This document shows positions 8,611 through 18,014 of a DNA stretch of 64,000 nt, one piece after another. The notes beneath the pieces are model-generated. The model ran no database searches. It was not told where the DNA came from and saw nothing but the letters and a program-made list of their open reading frames with translations. Numbering within the stretch: position 1 is the stretch's first letter; each line of letters starts with the position of its first letter. The translations under genes and the position numbers were made by a program. The DNA is from Kluyvera sichuanensis (GTDB taxonomy: Bacteria > Pseudomonadota > Gammaproteobacteria > Enterobacterales > Enterobacteriaceae). The stretch lies in assembly GCF_014218705.1 (NCBI RefSeq), contig NZ_JABBJF010000018.1, positions 33,287 to 97,286 of the forward strand, in the 5' to 3' direction.

Positions 8611-9570
8611 TTAAATTCCTGAAGTCAGCGAGATAAACAGCGGCAGCGACAGGATACACAGTACGGAGCTCAACAGCAGCACGGCTTCTGCATCCGGCGA
8701 CTGCACGCCAAAGCGGTTACCGAATACCACACCGAAGAAACCAGCGGACAGCGCAATCATCAGAATAGCGGTGATCGCCACGGAACCATGCAGGCCGAAA
8801 ATCAGCACGATACCCCAGGCAATAGCCGGTTGAATCAGCAGCTTGGCGATGGTTGAGGTAATCACCACGGTGTTGATCTGCAGTTTACGCGCAGAGAGGA
8901 TCACACCAGTCAGGAACAGCGCCGCTGCGGTAGCAGACAGACCCAGCGGTTTGATCGCCGCCAGCACCAGTTCCGGCATTTTGATGCCAATCGCGGAGAG
9001 GATAACCCCCAGCAGCGGGCCCATTACGATAGGTTTTTTAATTGAGCGCCACATCAGCACCGGCAGCATGGAGAGCGTAGAACCGGAATTACCGCCTTCA
9101 GCACGCGCTTTTTCGCGTTCGAGGATCAGTAAGCAGAAGGGCGTCATCAACACGGAACCACAGGCAATGGAAACGGCAACGGACAGCGAAGTCGAAGACG
9201 CTTCACCCAGCACGCTACCCAGAATCGGCAGACCCAGCGCGGCGTAGTTTGGCAGCGCCACGGTCAGGGTCAGTACGGCGGCATCCTGTGGGGACTTTTT
9301 GAAGACGTTGGTCGCCATAAAGTAGATAGCGGCATAGGTAATCCACATCGCCAGGGTCAGCACCAGAATCAGCGGCGACTGGGCGACGATACCCGCCCAC
9401 GGTGTTTGTACCGTGGCGCTGAACAGCGCAGCTGGCAAGGCAAAGTCCATCACGAAGATATTGAGCAGGGAGACATTTTTGTTATCGACCATTTTGGCCT
9501 TACCGGCCCAGAATCCCAGCAGCATGATGACGAAAATCGGAGCAAGAGCATGAACAATTACGTAAGTCAT
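8611..9570 (-). CDS. mdcF: MdcF, malonate transporter of the AEC family
   Basis: A 319-residue integral membrane protein with about ten hydrophobic segments and the auxin efflux carrier family layout (ILLGFWAGK near the start, a conserved NPY-like ALPNYAALGLPI in the middle). It is placed inside the mdc operon, where MdcF-type proteins take up malonate. An ATG with aggtga nine bases before it starts the gene. It is separated from mdcE by 124 bp holding a strong hairpin, unlike the tight joins elsewhere in the operon. Confidence 0.92.
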   Translation of the reverse strand: MTYVIVHALAPIFVIMLLGFWAGKAKMVDNKNVSLLNIFVMDFALPAALFSATVQTPWAGIVAQSPLILVLTLAMWITYAAIYFMATNVFKKSPQDAAVLTLTVALPNYAALGLPILGSVLGEASSTSLSVAVSIACGSVLMTPFCLLILEREKARAEGGNSGSTLSMLPVLMWRSIKKPIVMGPLLGVILSAIGIKMPELVLAAIKPLGLSATAAALFLTGVILSARKLQINTVVITSTIAKLLIQPAIAWGIVLIFGLHGSVAITAILMIALSAGFFGVVFGNRFGVQSPDAEAVLLLSSVLCILSLPLFISLTSGI

Positions 9571-9638
9571 ATTTCACCTGTAATGAAAAAAAGTTAGCAC
9601 TGGCGCGATGATTATTATTTTTCAGATGCAGGAGCCCT

Positions 9639-9662
9639 CATGGGCGCTGGGAAGCGCCCATG
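9639..9662. promoter_or_regulatory. Perfect hairpin in the mdcE-mdcF gap
   Basis: The 10-bp stem catgggcgct (9639-9648) and agcgcccatg (9653-9662) has a four-base loop. It lies 33-56 bp after the mdcE stop and about 70 bp before the mdcF start, in the only sizeable gap of the operon. There is no T-run directly after it on the minus strand, so partial termination or mRNA stabilisation of the mdcABCDE part is more likely than a full stop. Confidence 0.6.
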
Positions 9663-9694
9663 GAGCCGTACATCCGGCAGGTCTCTTTTTTTAC

Positions 9695-10495
9695 TTACCA
9701 GCTTGCTCGCATGCGTTCGCGTACGAGGGCAGAGCTGCGGCGATTGTCGGCACCCAGGCGGCTTTTCAGCGTCGGGTCCTGACGAGCGTCGTTGATGGCC
9801 TGTTGCAGAGTGTCTTTCACCAGCGTCAGGTCTTGTGTAGATGGGGCATCCGGATTGCTGATATCCAGCAGGTTTTCCAGCAGGCCCAGGGTGGCGTAGT
9901 TACTGATGTCATATGCCATCGGCGGAATGGTTGCCGCCAGTTTTTCCAGCGCCTCAACGGTACGCAGGGTAATGCGTGCCGCGGATTCTTTGCCCATCGC
10001 GTGGATCAGTACGCCTTTGTCGTTAAAAGCGATCAGACGGTTTGCCTGATAACCGTGTGCCAGAAACGCACCGGACATCGCTTTACCGACGATAAGGCCA
10101 ATCACCGGGTGACCTGCCAGACGCGCATTGGCATACGCCGCTGCGGCACCGGCCAGCGCCTGGTGAATACCAAAGCCTTCTTCACGACGACCATAGGCCT
10201 GGCTGGCGACGTCAATCACCGCCACAATCGGGCGTTTCACCGCGCTGTTGGCATCGGCGGCGACGGTTTCGCTCACCACTTTTGCCAGCGTCCAGCCTTC
10301 CAGCAGACCCACTTCGCCTTTGGTGGCACGCGGGTAGTGGTTATGGGCATCCGGAACGACGGCGATAAAACGCACGACTTCACCGTTCAGCTCACCATCA
10401 GCGGCCTGCACGGATGGGCACAGCCCTGCAATACGTTTGGCACCTGGAACCAGCGTTTCCAGCCATAATTCGCCACGGCTAATTACGTTACTCAT
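9695..10495 (-). CDS. mdcE: MdcE, malonate decarboxylase gamma subunit
   Basis: A 266-residue crotonase/carboxyltransferase-fold protein related to acetyl-CoA carboxylase carboxyltransferase subunits (AYGRREEGFGIHQALAGAAA; GKAMSGAFLAHGYQA). With MdcD it decarboxylates malonyl-S-ACP to acetyl-S-ACP. Two adjacent ATGs overlap the mdcD stop; the second (10495) is preferred because ggaggtgaa then has normal spacing. Confidence 0.94.
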   Translation of the reverse strand: MSNVISRGELWLETLVPGAKRIAGLCPSVQAADGELNGEVVRFIAVVPDAHNHYPRATKGEVGLLEGWTLAKVVSETVAADANSAVKRPIVAVIDVASQAYGRREEGFGIHQALAGAAAAYANARLAGHPVIGLIVGKAMSGAFLAHGYQANRLIAFNDKGVLIHAMGKESAARITLRTVEALEKLAATIPPMAYDISNYATLGLLENLLDISNPDAPSTQDLTLVKDTLQQAINDARQDPTLKSRLGADNRRSSALVRERMRASW

Positions 10496-11328
10496 CATTT
10501 CACCTCCCGGGCGAAGAGCGCTTTAATCTGTTCTGAATCGGCCTGTTTGCGGGTGTCGAAATGGCTCAGGCGATCGAGATACCAGTCGTAGTTATCCGTG
10601 CGATGTTTTGCCGGAACGCCTTTCGCCAGCGCCTCGTTCATGGCGGCTTTCACCGCGTTCACGCCGTCATTAACCAGCGCTTCTACCAGTCCGCTTTGGT
10701 AGCGAACTTCACCACCGGTCATGCTCCAGATAAACGGACGGTCGCGGGAGTCGTACTCTTCAATCCCGGCTTCCTGTTCGATAACCTGCGGGCCGTTCAG
10801 GCCGAGACGCGCTTCGCGGGTCACAATCAGATAGCTGCACAGCGCCGCCGCGATGGACATCCCACCGAAGCAGCCTACGGTACCGGCCACAATACCAACG
10901 ACCGGGGTATAACGGCGCAGATCAACAATCGCCGCGTGAATATCGGCAATCGCCGCCAGACCAAGGTTGGCTTCCTGCAGACGAACGCCGCCGGTTTCCA
11001 GACTCAGTACCGCCTGGGTAGGAATGCCGTTACGGTTATCTTCCGCCGCCAGCTCCAGTGCGGCCGCCATTTTGGCACCGGACACTTCGCCCATGCTGCC
11101 GCCCTGGAATGCGCCTTCAATCGCCACCACAACGGCCGGTTTGCCGTTGATAGTGCCTTTGGCTACCACCATGCCGTCATCGGCCTGCGGAACAATGCCC
11201 TGCGCCCCCAGCCACGGCGACATCACGCCTTCAAACGGGTCGAGCAGTTCACGGTAGCTGCCTTCATCCAGCAGCGCATGCGCACGCTGGCGCGCTTTTA
11301 ATTCGATAAAACTGCGATCATCACGCAT
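10495..11328 (-). CDS. mdcD: MdcD, malonate decarboxylase beta subunit
   Basis: A 277-residue carboxyltransferase-like protein (LETGGVRLQEANLGLAAIAD; VVGIVAGTVGCFGGMSIAAA). It pairs with MdcE to remove CO2 from malonyl-S-ACP. No biotin-carrier or membrane decarboxylase genes are present, so this is the biotin-independent form of the enzyme. It overlaps mdcC by 8 bp and mdcE by a few bases, indicating coupled translation and equal subunit amounts. Confidence 0.94.
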   Translation of the reverse strand: MRDDRSFIELKARQRAHALLDEGSYRELLDPFEGVMSPWLGAQGIVPQADDGMVVAKGTINGKPAVVVAIEGAFQGGSMGEVSGAKMAAALELAAEDNRNGIPTQAVLSLETGGVRLQEANLGLAAIADIHAAIVDLRRYTPVVGIVAGTVGCFGGMSIAAALCSYLIVTREARLGLNGPQVIEQEAGIEEYDSRDRPFIWSMTGGEVRYQSGLVEALVNDGVNAVKAAMNEALAKGVPAKHRTDNYDWYLDRLSHFDTRKQADSEQIKALFAREVK

Positions 11329-11620
11329 AGCTCACCTCTTCAAAAACCTGTTCGATACGGATGCGCGCCACGCCCGGCGTCGCGCCGAAGTCGTGAATAG
11401 TCAGTTTGCCTGCCGGCAGGCTGCTGACCGTTTGCAGACGGTTGAACAGCGCTTCCCAGCGGCTGGTGCTGTTATCGACAGAAGTGGTGATATCAATGGT
11501 TAACGTCTGGCTCTGGTCGGCGGTGAATAACACCTCCATATCCCCGGAGCCCACAACGCCTGCCAGCGCTTTGCCGCTTAAGGTGCGGCTGGCCGGTACG
11601 GTTAACGTAATGTGTTCCAT
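11321..11620 (-). CDS. mdcC: MdcC, malonate decarboxylase acyl-carrier protein (delta subunit)
   Basis: A 99-residue ACP-like subunit of the citrate lyase/malonate decarboxylase type, without the standard DSL motif of fatty-acid ACPs. Ser25 in VGSGDMEVL is the expected attachment site for the phosphoribosyl-dephospho-CoA group, by analogy with CitD. It lies 17 bp after mdcB and overlaps mdcD. Confidence 0.94.
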   Translation of the reverse strand: MEHITLTVPASRTLSGKALAGVVGSGDMEVLFTADQSQTLTIDITTSVDNSTSRWEALFNRLQTVSSLPAGKLTIHDFGATPGVARIRIEQVFEEVSYA

Positions 11621-11637
11621 AACATCCTCTTAATGCT

Positions 11638-12498
11638 TTAAATAAGGCGATTCGACGTGATTTCGACGCGATCGAGAAACAGCGTGGCGGCAAGCAGGTC
11701 GGCAGCGCCGCCCGGTGAAGCGTTCAGCGCCAGCATCTGGCTATCCAGTTCCGCCAATGCCGCCTGACCTGCCGGATGCGCGCTACCGCCCGCATTCAGC
11801 ACCGCACGGGCGCCGTCCTGCATGGCATCAAGCCCTTCCAGCCCTGCGCGAGACAGCACGCAGGTATCGGTCAGCGAGGTCATGATGGCCATCAGCGCAT
11901 CCAGCCTCGCGTGCGTCTCGCTACTACCGTTCAGGCGGCTTAAACGCAGCTGCGGCAGCGCACGCTGCATCACGTGCGGAAACGCCTGCTGAGCTTCTTC
12001 GCGAGCGCCCGGTACGCGATAACGATGCGTCGCGCGAAGCCCTTTGCTGAAGACCTTCGGCGCAGCGTTATCCGGCAGTTTCGCCAGTTCCGCAGCGGTG
12101 GCGGCTATCTGCTGCGCGCCACCGGTACCGCCGTGCATCGCCACGGCGCTCACCAGCAACCCCAGCGCCCAAATCGCGCCGCGATGGGTATTCACGCCGC
12201 TGGTCGCGGCCATCATCTGCTGCTCGCCTTCACGGCCGAGTCGCCCTATGGTTTGTCTGAGCGCGATATCCGCTGGACGCTGCCAGCTTTGTTGCGCCAG
12301 CGCCTGAAACGTGGAGGTCAGGCTGTGCGCTGAGCGTTCCATCAACGCCAACGATAAATCGTGGTGTGCGCCGTTCCCCCGACTGTCCACCAGACCGGGT
12401 TTCGGGCTTAACCGTGCTTCGTCAATCAGACACTGCGTGGCGGTTCGCGCCAGCCATTCGGCACCGCCTTCAACCTGAATCTGGGGCAGAAGTTTCAT
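11638..12498 (-). CDS. mdcB: MdcB, triphosphoribosyl-dephospho-CoA synthase
   Basis: A 286-residue CitG-family enzyme (EARLSPKPGLVDSRGNGAHH; GVNTHRGAIWALGLL). It makes 2'-(5''-triphosphoribosyl)-3'-dephospho-CoA from ATP and dephospho-CoA, the precursor of the MdcC prosthetic group. The ATG at 12498 shares its A with the mdcA stop (TAATG), which fixes the start; an in-frame upstream ATG inside mdcA (12546) is discarded. Confidence 0.94.
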   Translation of the reverse strand: MKLLPQIQVEGGAEWLARTATQCLIDEARLSPKPGLVDSRGNGAHHDLSLALMERSAHSLTSTFQALAQQSWQRPADIALRQTIGRLGREGEQQMMAATSGVNTHRGAIWALGLLVSAVAMHGGTGGAQQIAATAAELAKLPDNAAPKVFSKGLRATHRYRVPGAREEAQQAFPHVMQRALPQLRLSRLNGSSETHARLDALMAIMTSLTDTCVLSRAGLEGLDAMQDGARAVLNAGGSAHPAGQAALAELDSQMLALNASPGGAADLLAATLFLDRVEITSNRLI

Positions 12499-14153
12499 TA
12501 CCAGCTCCGGAATTTCGCAGGTGGGTTGTAAAGACCGCCGGACCATTCCACCAGATCAGCGACGCTACCGGCCGCCAGCAGCGAACGGGTCGCGTCGGTA
12601 CGACGAATACCCATATCTTCCGGATAAACCACCTTGCCGCTCTGACGCAGTTCGGCAACGCGCTTAGCGTCAACGCCCAGGCCGATATCGGTGATACCCG
12701 CGACCGCAGCGACCATTGCACGGCGCTCTTCAAGGTCTTTGGCACGATAGAGGTAGGCGATACCTTCTTCCGTCAGCACGTGGGTCACGTCGTCGCCGTA
12801 GATCATCACCGGAGCCAGCGGCATCCCAGAGGATTTAGCCACTTCCACAGCATCGAGTTTTTCGACGAAGGTTGGCTTCACGCCCGCCTGGAAGGTTTCG
12901 ACCATCTGCACCACCAGTTTTTTACCGCGCTGCATTGGGTCTGGTTCGGTGATCATGTTCAGCCAGGCTGGCGTCGCATGACGACGGCCGTGCGGGTCAT
13001 GACCCATGTTTGGCGCGCCGCCGAAGCCGGAGAGACGACCGCGGGTCACGGTGGAGGAGTTGGCGTAGCCATCAACCTGCAGGGTTGAGCCGATAAACAT
13101 ATCCACCGCGTACTGGCCTGCCAGCTGGCAGAAGGCGCGGTTAGAACGCATCGAGCCGTCGGAACCGGTAAAGAAGATGTCAGGACGGGCGCGGATGTAC
13201 TCTTCCATCCCCAGCTCGCCGCCGAAGCAGTGCACGCTTTCTACCCAGCCGCTCTCAATCGCTGGAATCAGCGTTGGATGCGGGTTCAGCGTCCAGTGTT
13301 TACAGATTTTGCCTTTCAGGCCGAGCTGTTCGCCGTAGGTTGGCAGCAGCAGTTCGATAGCGGCGGTGTTAAAGCCGATACCGTGGTTCAGCGACTGAAC
13401 CTGATGTTCTGCGTAGATGCCTTTAATCGCCATCATCGCCATCAGGATGTGTTCCTGTTTGATGAGACGCGGGTCGCGGGTAAACAGCGGTTCGATAAAG
13501 AACGGCTTGTCGGCTACGACGACGAAGTCAACCCAGGAACCTGGGATATCGACGCGCGGCAGGTCACATTCGTCGTCCACCAGCTCGTTCACCTGTGCGA
13601 TGACGATGCCATCGTGGAACGCGGCGGCTTCAACTAACGCAGGGGTATCTTCGGTGCTCGCCCCGGTATAGAGGTTACCTTTGCGGTCGGCTTTAAAACC
13701 GGCAATCAGCGCGACGTTCGGCGACAGGTCAACGTACAGACGGGAATAGAGTTCGATGTAGGTATGGATGGCACCGATTTCCAGCAGGCCATCTTCCAGC
13801 AGTTGCGAAATACGCAGGCTCTGGGTACCGGAGAAGGAGAAGTCCAGCTTGCGGGCGATCCCTTTTTCGAAGATATCCAGATGCTCGCTGCGGCCGACGC
13901 TCGGCATAATCATGTGCAGGTCGTGCACAATCTGCGGGTTAACCTCTGCCAGCATGCGAGACAAGAAGTCTGCCTGCTTTTGGTTATTCCCTTCTAATAC
14001 CACGCGGTCACCCGGCGCGATCAGTTTTTCCAGCATTGCGGTCAGGTCTGCGGTCGGCAGAACCTTGCCCTGCACCGGTACGGAAGCCAGACGTCGCTGT
14101 TTTTCGGTGCGACGTGTGTTCCAGACGCGTGCTGGTGTTTGCCCAGATAACAT
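12498..14153 (-). CDS. mdcA: MdcA, malonate decarboxylase alpha subunit
   Basis: A 551-residue acetyl-S-ACP:malonate ACP transferase, a coenzyme A transferase-like protein. It swaps acetyl for malonyl on MdcC so that the cycle continues without CoA. Recognisable stretches are GFKADRKGNLYTGASTEDTP, the GGAPNMGHDPHGRRH segment and VEWSGGLYNPPAKFRSW at the end. It is the first gene of the operon; aggaggttaat precedes the ATG. The divergent neighbour is yheT, 248 bp away. Confidence 0.95.
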   Translation of the reverse strand: MLSGQTPARVWNTRRTEKQRRLASVPVQGKVLPTADLTAMLEKLIAPGDRVVLEGNNQKQADFLSRMLAEVNPQIVHDLHMIMPSVGRSEHLDIFEKGIARKLDFSFSGTQSLRISQLLEDGLLEIGAIHTYIELYSRLYVDLSPNVALIAGFKADRKGNLYTGASTEDTPALVEAAAFHDGIVIAQVNELVDDECDLPRVDIPGSWVDFVVVADKPFFIEPLFTRDPRLIKQEHILMAMMAIKGIYAEHQVQSLNHGIGFNTAAIELLLPTYGEQLGLKGKICKHWTLNPHPTLIPAIESGWVESVHCFGGELGMEEYIRARPDIFFTGSDGSMRSNRAFCQLAGQYAVDMFIGSTLQVDGYANSSTVTRGRLSGFGGAPNMGHDPHGRRHATPAWLNMITEPDPMQRGKKLVVQMVETFQAGVKPTFVEKLDAVEVAKSSGMPLAPVMIYGDDVTHVLTEEGIAYLYRAKDLEERRAMVAAVAGITDIGLGVDAKRVAELRQSGKVVYPEDMGIRRTDATRSLLAAGSVADLVEWSGGLYNPPAKFRSW

Positions 14154-14284
14154 TATTAACCTCCTGATTCAGCTAATCATTTTGATTGCTTAACACTGAA
14201 AAGATTGTGCACCCTGGCGAGAAAGTCATCAATTAAGCGTAGGAAAGAATCATTAGCCTAAGAGTAATAATTGAAGTAACAATT

Positions 14285-14300
14285 TGTGATTAAGATCAGA
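14285..14300. promoter_or_regulatory. CRP-like site in the mdcA-yheT divergent region
   Basis: The sequence tgtga-ttaaga-tcaga matches the CRP consensus TGTGA-N6-TCACA at nine of ten positions. It is 132-147 bp upstream of mdcA and about 100 bp upstream of yheT, so it could serve either gene. A short palindrome ttagcctaa (14253-14261) nearer to mdcA is a possible part of an MdcR (LysR-type) site. Assignment of either is inference. Confidence 0.5.
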
Positions 14301-14401
14301 TCCTGGCGGGATAAAAACGACTACCGATGCCTCATTTTCATAAACACGATGGCAAAGTGACGGTATAGTAGGCGCAGATTCCAGGTAAACATCGCCGAGT
14401 T

Positions 14402-15424
14402 ATGACTGAAACAACCCACCACGATCTCAGTATCGACACCTCCAGCAGCGCGGACTTCGTCCCCATGCGCGGTATCAGCAACCGTCATCTTCAGACCATG
14501 CTGCCGCGGCTGCTTCGTCGAAAACTGCAATTCACCCCGCACTGGCAACGCCTTGAGTTGCCGGACGGCGACTTCGTCGATTTAGCGTGGAGTGAAGACC
14601 CGGCGGGTGCGCTGCATAAGCCTCGTCTGGTGGTGTTTCATGGTCTGGAGGGCAGCCTACACAGCCCGTACGCGCATGGCCTGATTAACGCGGCGAAAGA
14701 ACAGGGCTGGCTGGGCGTGGTGATGCATTTTCGCGGCTGCAGCGGTGAGCCGAACCGCCTGAACCGGATTTATCACTCAGGTGAAACGGAAGACGGTACC
14801 TGGTTCCTGAACTGGCTGCAGCGTGAATATGGTAAAGCACCAACGGCGGCGGTCGGGTACTCGCTTGGCGGCAATATGCTGGCCTGCCTGCTGGCCAAAG
14901 AAGGTGATGACGTGCCGATAGATGCGGCAGTGATTGTCTCCGCGCCATTTATGCTGGAAGCCTGCAGCTACCATATGGATAAAGGCTTCTCGCGAGTCTA
15001 TCAGCGCTACCTACTGAACCTGCTGAAAGGCAACGCCGCCCGTAAGCTCAAAGCCTATCCCGGCTCGCTGCCGGTGGATCTGCGTCAGCTGAAAAGCATG
15101 CGCCGCATCCGCGAGTTCGACGATTCGATCACCTCGAAGATCCACGGCTTTGCCGACGCGATCGATTACTACCGTCAATGTAGTGCGATGCCGATCCTAA
15201 GCAAAATCACCAAGCCGACGCTGATCATCCACTCAAAAGACGATCCGTTTATGGACCATCACTCTATTCCTGCCCAGGAAGAGTTGCCGGATAACGTCGT
15301 CTACCAGCTTACTGAGTACGGCGGCCATGTCGGGTTTATCGGCGGCACCCTGCGTCACCCGGAAATGTGGCTGGAAAAACGCATCCCCGACTGGCTGATG
15401 CCGTGGTTAGGAGCAAAAGCATGA
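14402..15424 (+). CDS. yheT: YheT, alpha/beta hydrolase
   Basis: A 340-residue AB-hydrolase 4 family protein of the usual length. The nucleophile is Ser154 in GYSLGGN; Asp in HSKDDPF and His in YGGHVGF near the C-terminus complete a likely triad. The substrate is unknown; the family contains esterases. It overlaps yheU by 4 bp (ATGA). In K-12 it directly follows yheS, but here the mdc block lies between them. Confidence 0.93.
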   Translation: MTETTHHDLSIDTSSSADFVPMRGISNRHLQTMLPRLLRRKLQFTPHWQRLELPDGDFVDLAWSEDPAGALHKPRLVVFHGLEGSLHSPYAHGLINAAKEQGWLGVVMHFRGCSGEPNRLNRIYHSGETEDGTWFLNWLQREYGKAPTAAVGYSLGGNMLACLLAKEGDDVPIDAAVIVSAPFMLEACSYHMDKGFSRVYQRYLLNLLKGNAARKLKAYPGSLPVDLRQLKSMRRIREFDDSITSKIHGFADAIDYYRQCSAMPILSKITKPTLIIHSKDDPFMDHHSIPAQEELPDNVVYQLTEYGGHVGFIGGTLRHPEMWLEKRIPDWLMPWLGAKA

Positions 15425-15639
15425 TGATTCCCTGGCAGGATATCGACCCGGAGACGTTGGATAATCTGATTGAAAGCTTTGTCTTGCGCGAAGGCACTGA
15501 TTATGGTGAATATGAACGTTCACTTGCGCAAAAGGTCGCCGACGTCAAACACCAGCTACAAACAGGCGAAGCGGTGCTGGTCTGGTCTGAGCTTCACGAG
15601 ACCGTCAACATCATGCCCCGTAACCAATTTCGCGGTTAA
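15421..15639 (+). CDS. yheU: YheU family protein of unknown function
   Basis: A 72-residue soluble protein, [20 protein letters not shown] to MPRNQFRG, the length of the UPF0270 family. Its start overlaps the yheT stop, so translation is coupled. The function is unknown. Confidence 0.93.
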   Translation: MMIPWQDIDPETLDNLIESFVLREGTDYGEYERSLAQKVADVKHQLQTGEAVLVWSELHETVNIMPRNQFRG

Positions 15640-15704
15640 CTATACTCTAACGATAGGGAGCGTTTTACCCGCTTCCGTTGTCGTCTGTTCAGGGAGTTAT
15701 TCGC

Positions 15705-16568
15705 ATGTCTGCCAAACATCCGGTCATTGCCGTTACCGGCTCCAGCGGAGCAGGAACCACCACCACCAGCCTCGCGTTTCGTAAAATCTTTGCTCAGCTC
15801 AACCTGCGCGCGGCGGAAGTCGAAGGCGACAGCTTTCACCGCTATACCCGTCCGGAAATGGATATGGCTATCCGCAAGGCCCGTGACCTTGGCCGCCATA
15901 TCAGCTACTTCGGCCCGGATGCCAACGACTTTGGCCTGCTGGAACAGACCTTTCGCGACTACGGCCTGAACGGGCAAGGGAAATCGCGTAAATACCTGCA
16001 TACCTACGACGAGGCGGTGCCGTGGAACCAGGTGCCCGGTACGTTTACGCCGTGGCAGCCGCTGCCGGAACCGACCGATGTGCTGTTCTATGAAGGACTG
16101 CACGGTGGCGTCGTTACCCCGCAGCACGATGTGGCTCGCCATGTCGATCTGTTGGTCGGCGTGGTACCGATTGTTAACCTGGAGTGGATTCAGAAGATGA
16201 TCCGCGACACCAGCGAGCGCGGTCACTCTCGTGAGGCGGTGATGGATTCCGTCGTGCGGTCAATGGAAGACTACATCAACTTCATTACCCCGCAGTTCTC
16301 CCGCACTCATATCAACTTCCAGCGCGTGCCAACGGTCGACACCTCTAACCCATTTGCGGCCAAAAGCATTCCGTCGCTGGACGAGAGTTTCGTGGTGATT
16401 CACTTCCGTAATCTCGACCACATCGACTACCCGTGGCTACTGGCCATGTTGCAGGGTTCATTTATCTCGCATATGAATACGCTGGTCGTTCCCGGCGGGA
16501 AGATGGGGCTGGCGATGGAATTAATCATGACGCCGCTGGTGCAGCGTCTGATGGAAGGTCGGAACTAG
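15705..16568 (+). CDS. prkB: PrkB, phosphoribulokinase-like protein
   Basis: A 287-residue P-loop kinase with the motif GSSGAGTTTT at residues 12-21 and the phosphoribulokinase-type segments YEGLHGG and VVPIVNLEWIQK. It resembles Calvin-cycle phosphoribulokinase, but these bacteria lack that cycle, so its substrate is unknown. Its position near crp is conserved. The ATG at 15705 has agggag upstream and matches the MSAKHPVIAVTG family start. Confidence 0.93.
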   Translation: MSAKHPVIAVTGSSGAGTTTTSLAFRKIFAQLNLRAAEVEGDSFHRYTRPEMDMAIRKARDLGRHISYFGPDANDFGLLEQTFRDYGLNGQGKSRKYLHTYDEAVPWNQVPGTFTPWQPLPEPTDVLFYEGLHGGVVTPQHDVARHVDLLVGVVPIVNLEWIQKMIRDTSERGHSREAVMDSVVRSMEDYINFITPQFSRTHINFQRVPTVDTSNPFAAKSIPSLDESFVVIHFRNLDHIDYPWLLAMLQGSFISHMNTLVVPGGKMGLAMELIMTPLVQRLMEGRN

Positions 16569-16580
16569 CACCAAGACCAG

Positions 16581-16651
16581 GTAGCCCGGACGAGGCGCGC
16601 GAGCACCGACGCCGGGAATGGCCCCGGCGTCACTACGTTCGGCCGGGCTAC
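16581..16651. repeat. REP/BIME element between prkB and yhfA
   Basis: The ends gtagcccgga and gccgggctac pair, with an internal inverted unit gacgccggg / ccccggcgtc. It lies between two convergent genes and matches the element at 7010-7078. Confidence 0.85.
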
Positions 16652-16664
16652 GTCTGGCATGTAA

Positions 16665-17069
16665 TCAGCCTTCAATCACTTCGTAAGAGTGAGTGATGTT
16701 CACCGCTTTTTCGAGCATCAGCGCAACCGAGCAGTATTTCTCAGCAGAGAGATCGACCGCGCGCGATACCGCCGCATCCTTCAACGCTTTACCGGTGACG
16801 ATAAAGTGCAGGTTGATGTGCGTAAACAGACGCGGGGCTTCTTCACGACGCTCGGAGGTGAGCTTCACTTCGCAGTCGGTCACGTCATTGCGACCTTTTT
16901 GCAGGATGGAGACCACGTCAATCGCGCTGCAACCGCCGGCGGCCATCAGCACCACTTCCATCGGGCTTGGCGCTTTATCGCCAGAGTTACCGTCCATCAA
17001 AATTTGGTGGCCTGAAGCTGACTCACCGAGGAAGGTTAACCCCTCAACCCATTTCACACGCGCTTGCAT
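16665..17069 (-). CDS. yhfA: YhfA, OsmC/Ohr family protein
   Basis: A 134-residue OsmC-like protein. Cys47 in AAGGCSAIDVV and a second cysteine in SAEKYCSVALML are the expected redox pair of the fold. OsmC relatives reduce organic peroxides, but YhfA itself is uncharacterised. It is divergent from crp. Confidence 0.92.
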   Translation of the reverse strand: MQARVKWVEGLTFLGESASGHQILMDGNSGDKAPSPMEVVLMAAGGCSAIDVVSILQKGRNDVTDCEVKLTSERREEAPRLFTHINLHFIVTGKALKDAAVSRAVDLSAEKYCSVALMLEKAVNITHSYEVIEG

Positions 17070-17220
17070 AATATTTAACTCCCAGGTTGCAATTTTCTTC
17101 TCAGATTACGCGCACATAACAATTCTCGCAATGGAAGGCGATCGACGTCATGCTGAAGCGAGACACCAGGAGACACACGGCAAAAGCTATGCTAAAACAG
17201 TCAGGATGCTACGGTAATAC

Positions 17221-17373
17221 ATAAACGTACTGCATGTATGCAGAGGACATCACATTACAGGCTGCGACCCTATTCGACAGCCGACTTCCCAGGTAACGGG
17301 AAGGATACTATTGCAACCAGTGGCTGCAATGTTTTTGCCGCTGGGAAGAGCTTATAACAGAGGATAACCGCGC
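17221..17373 (+). promoter_or_regulatory. crp upstream region with CRP half-site
   Basis: The 303-bp yhfA-crp gap carries the crp promoter and long leader. The stretch tgcatgtatgcagaggaca followed by the half-site tcaca (17250-17254) corresponds to the autoregulatory CRP site of E. coli crp. The ribosome binding region agaggataaccgcgc before the ATG also matches E. coli. I see no additional gene in the gap. Confidence 0.55.
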
Positions 17374-18006
17374 ATGGTGCTTGGCAAACCGCAAACAGAC
17401 CCTACTCTCGAATGGTTCTTGTCTCATTGCCATATTCATAAGTACCCATCGAAGAGCACGCTGATTCACCAGGGTGAAAAAGCAGAGACGCTGTATTACA
17501 TCGTAAAAGGCTCCGTGGCTGTACTCATCAAGGACGAAGAAGGTAAAGAGATGATCCTCTCTTACCTCAACCAGGGCGATTTTATCGGCGAGCTGGGTCT
17601 GTTCGAAGAAGGCCAGGAACGCAGCGCATGGGTACGAGCAAAAACCGCTTGTGAAGTTGCTGAAATCTCTTATAAAAAATTCCGTCAGCTGATCCAGGTA
17701 AACCCGGACATTCTGATGCGTCTCTCTTCTCAGATGGCGCGTCGTCTGCAGGTCACTTCCGAAAAAGTCGGTAACCTGGCCTTCCTGGACGTTACCGGTC
17801 GTATCGCACAGACTCTGCTGAACCTGGCAAAACAGCCTGATGCGATGACCCACCCAGACGGTATGCAGATTAAAATCACCCGTCAGGAAATCGGTCAGAT
17901 CGTTGGCTGCTCCCGTGAAACCGTGGGCCGTATTCTGAAAATGCTGGAAGATCAGAATCTGATCTCCGCGCACGGCAAAACCATTGTCGTTTACGGTACC
18001 CGCTAA
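17374..18006 (+). CDS. crp: CRP, cAMP receptor protein
   Basis: A 210-residue global regulator, nearly identical to the E. coli protein. The N-terminal cAMP-binding beta roll includes the [20 protein letters not shown] phosphate-binding cassette. The C-terminal helix-turn-helix [19 protein letters not shown] reads DNA at TGTGA-N6-TCACA sites. Such sites are visible in this window at ppiA/tsgA, pckA and mdc. One visible difference from K-12 is Ser rather than Ala in [10 protein letters not shown]. Confidence 0.99.
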   Translation: MVLGKPQTDPTLEWFLSHCHIHKYPSKSTLIHQGEKAETLYYIVKGSVAVLIKDEEGKEMILSYLNQGDFIGELGLFEEGQERSAWVRAKTACEVAEISYKKFRQLIQVNPDILMRLSSQMARRLQVTSEKVGNLAFLDVTGRIAQTLLNLAKQPDAMTHPDGMQIKITRQEIGQIVGCSRETVGRILKMLEDQNLISAHGKTIVVYGTR

Positions 18007-18014
18007 TCCGGCCC

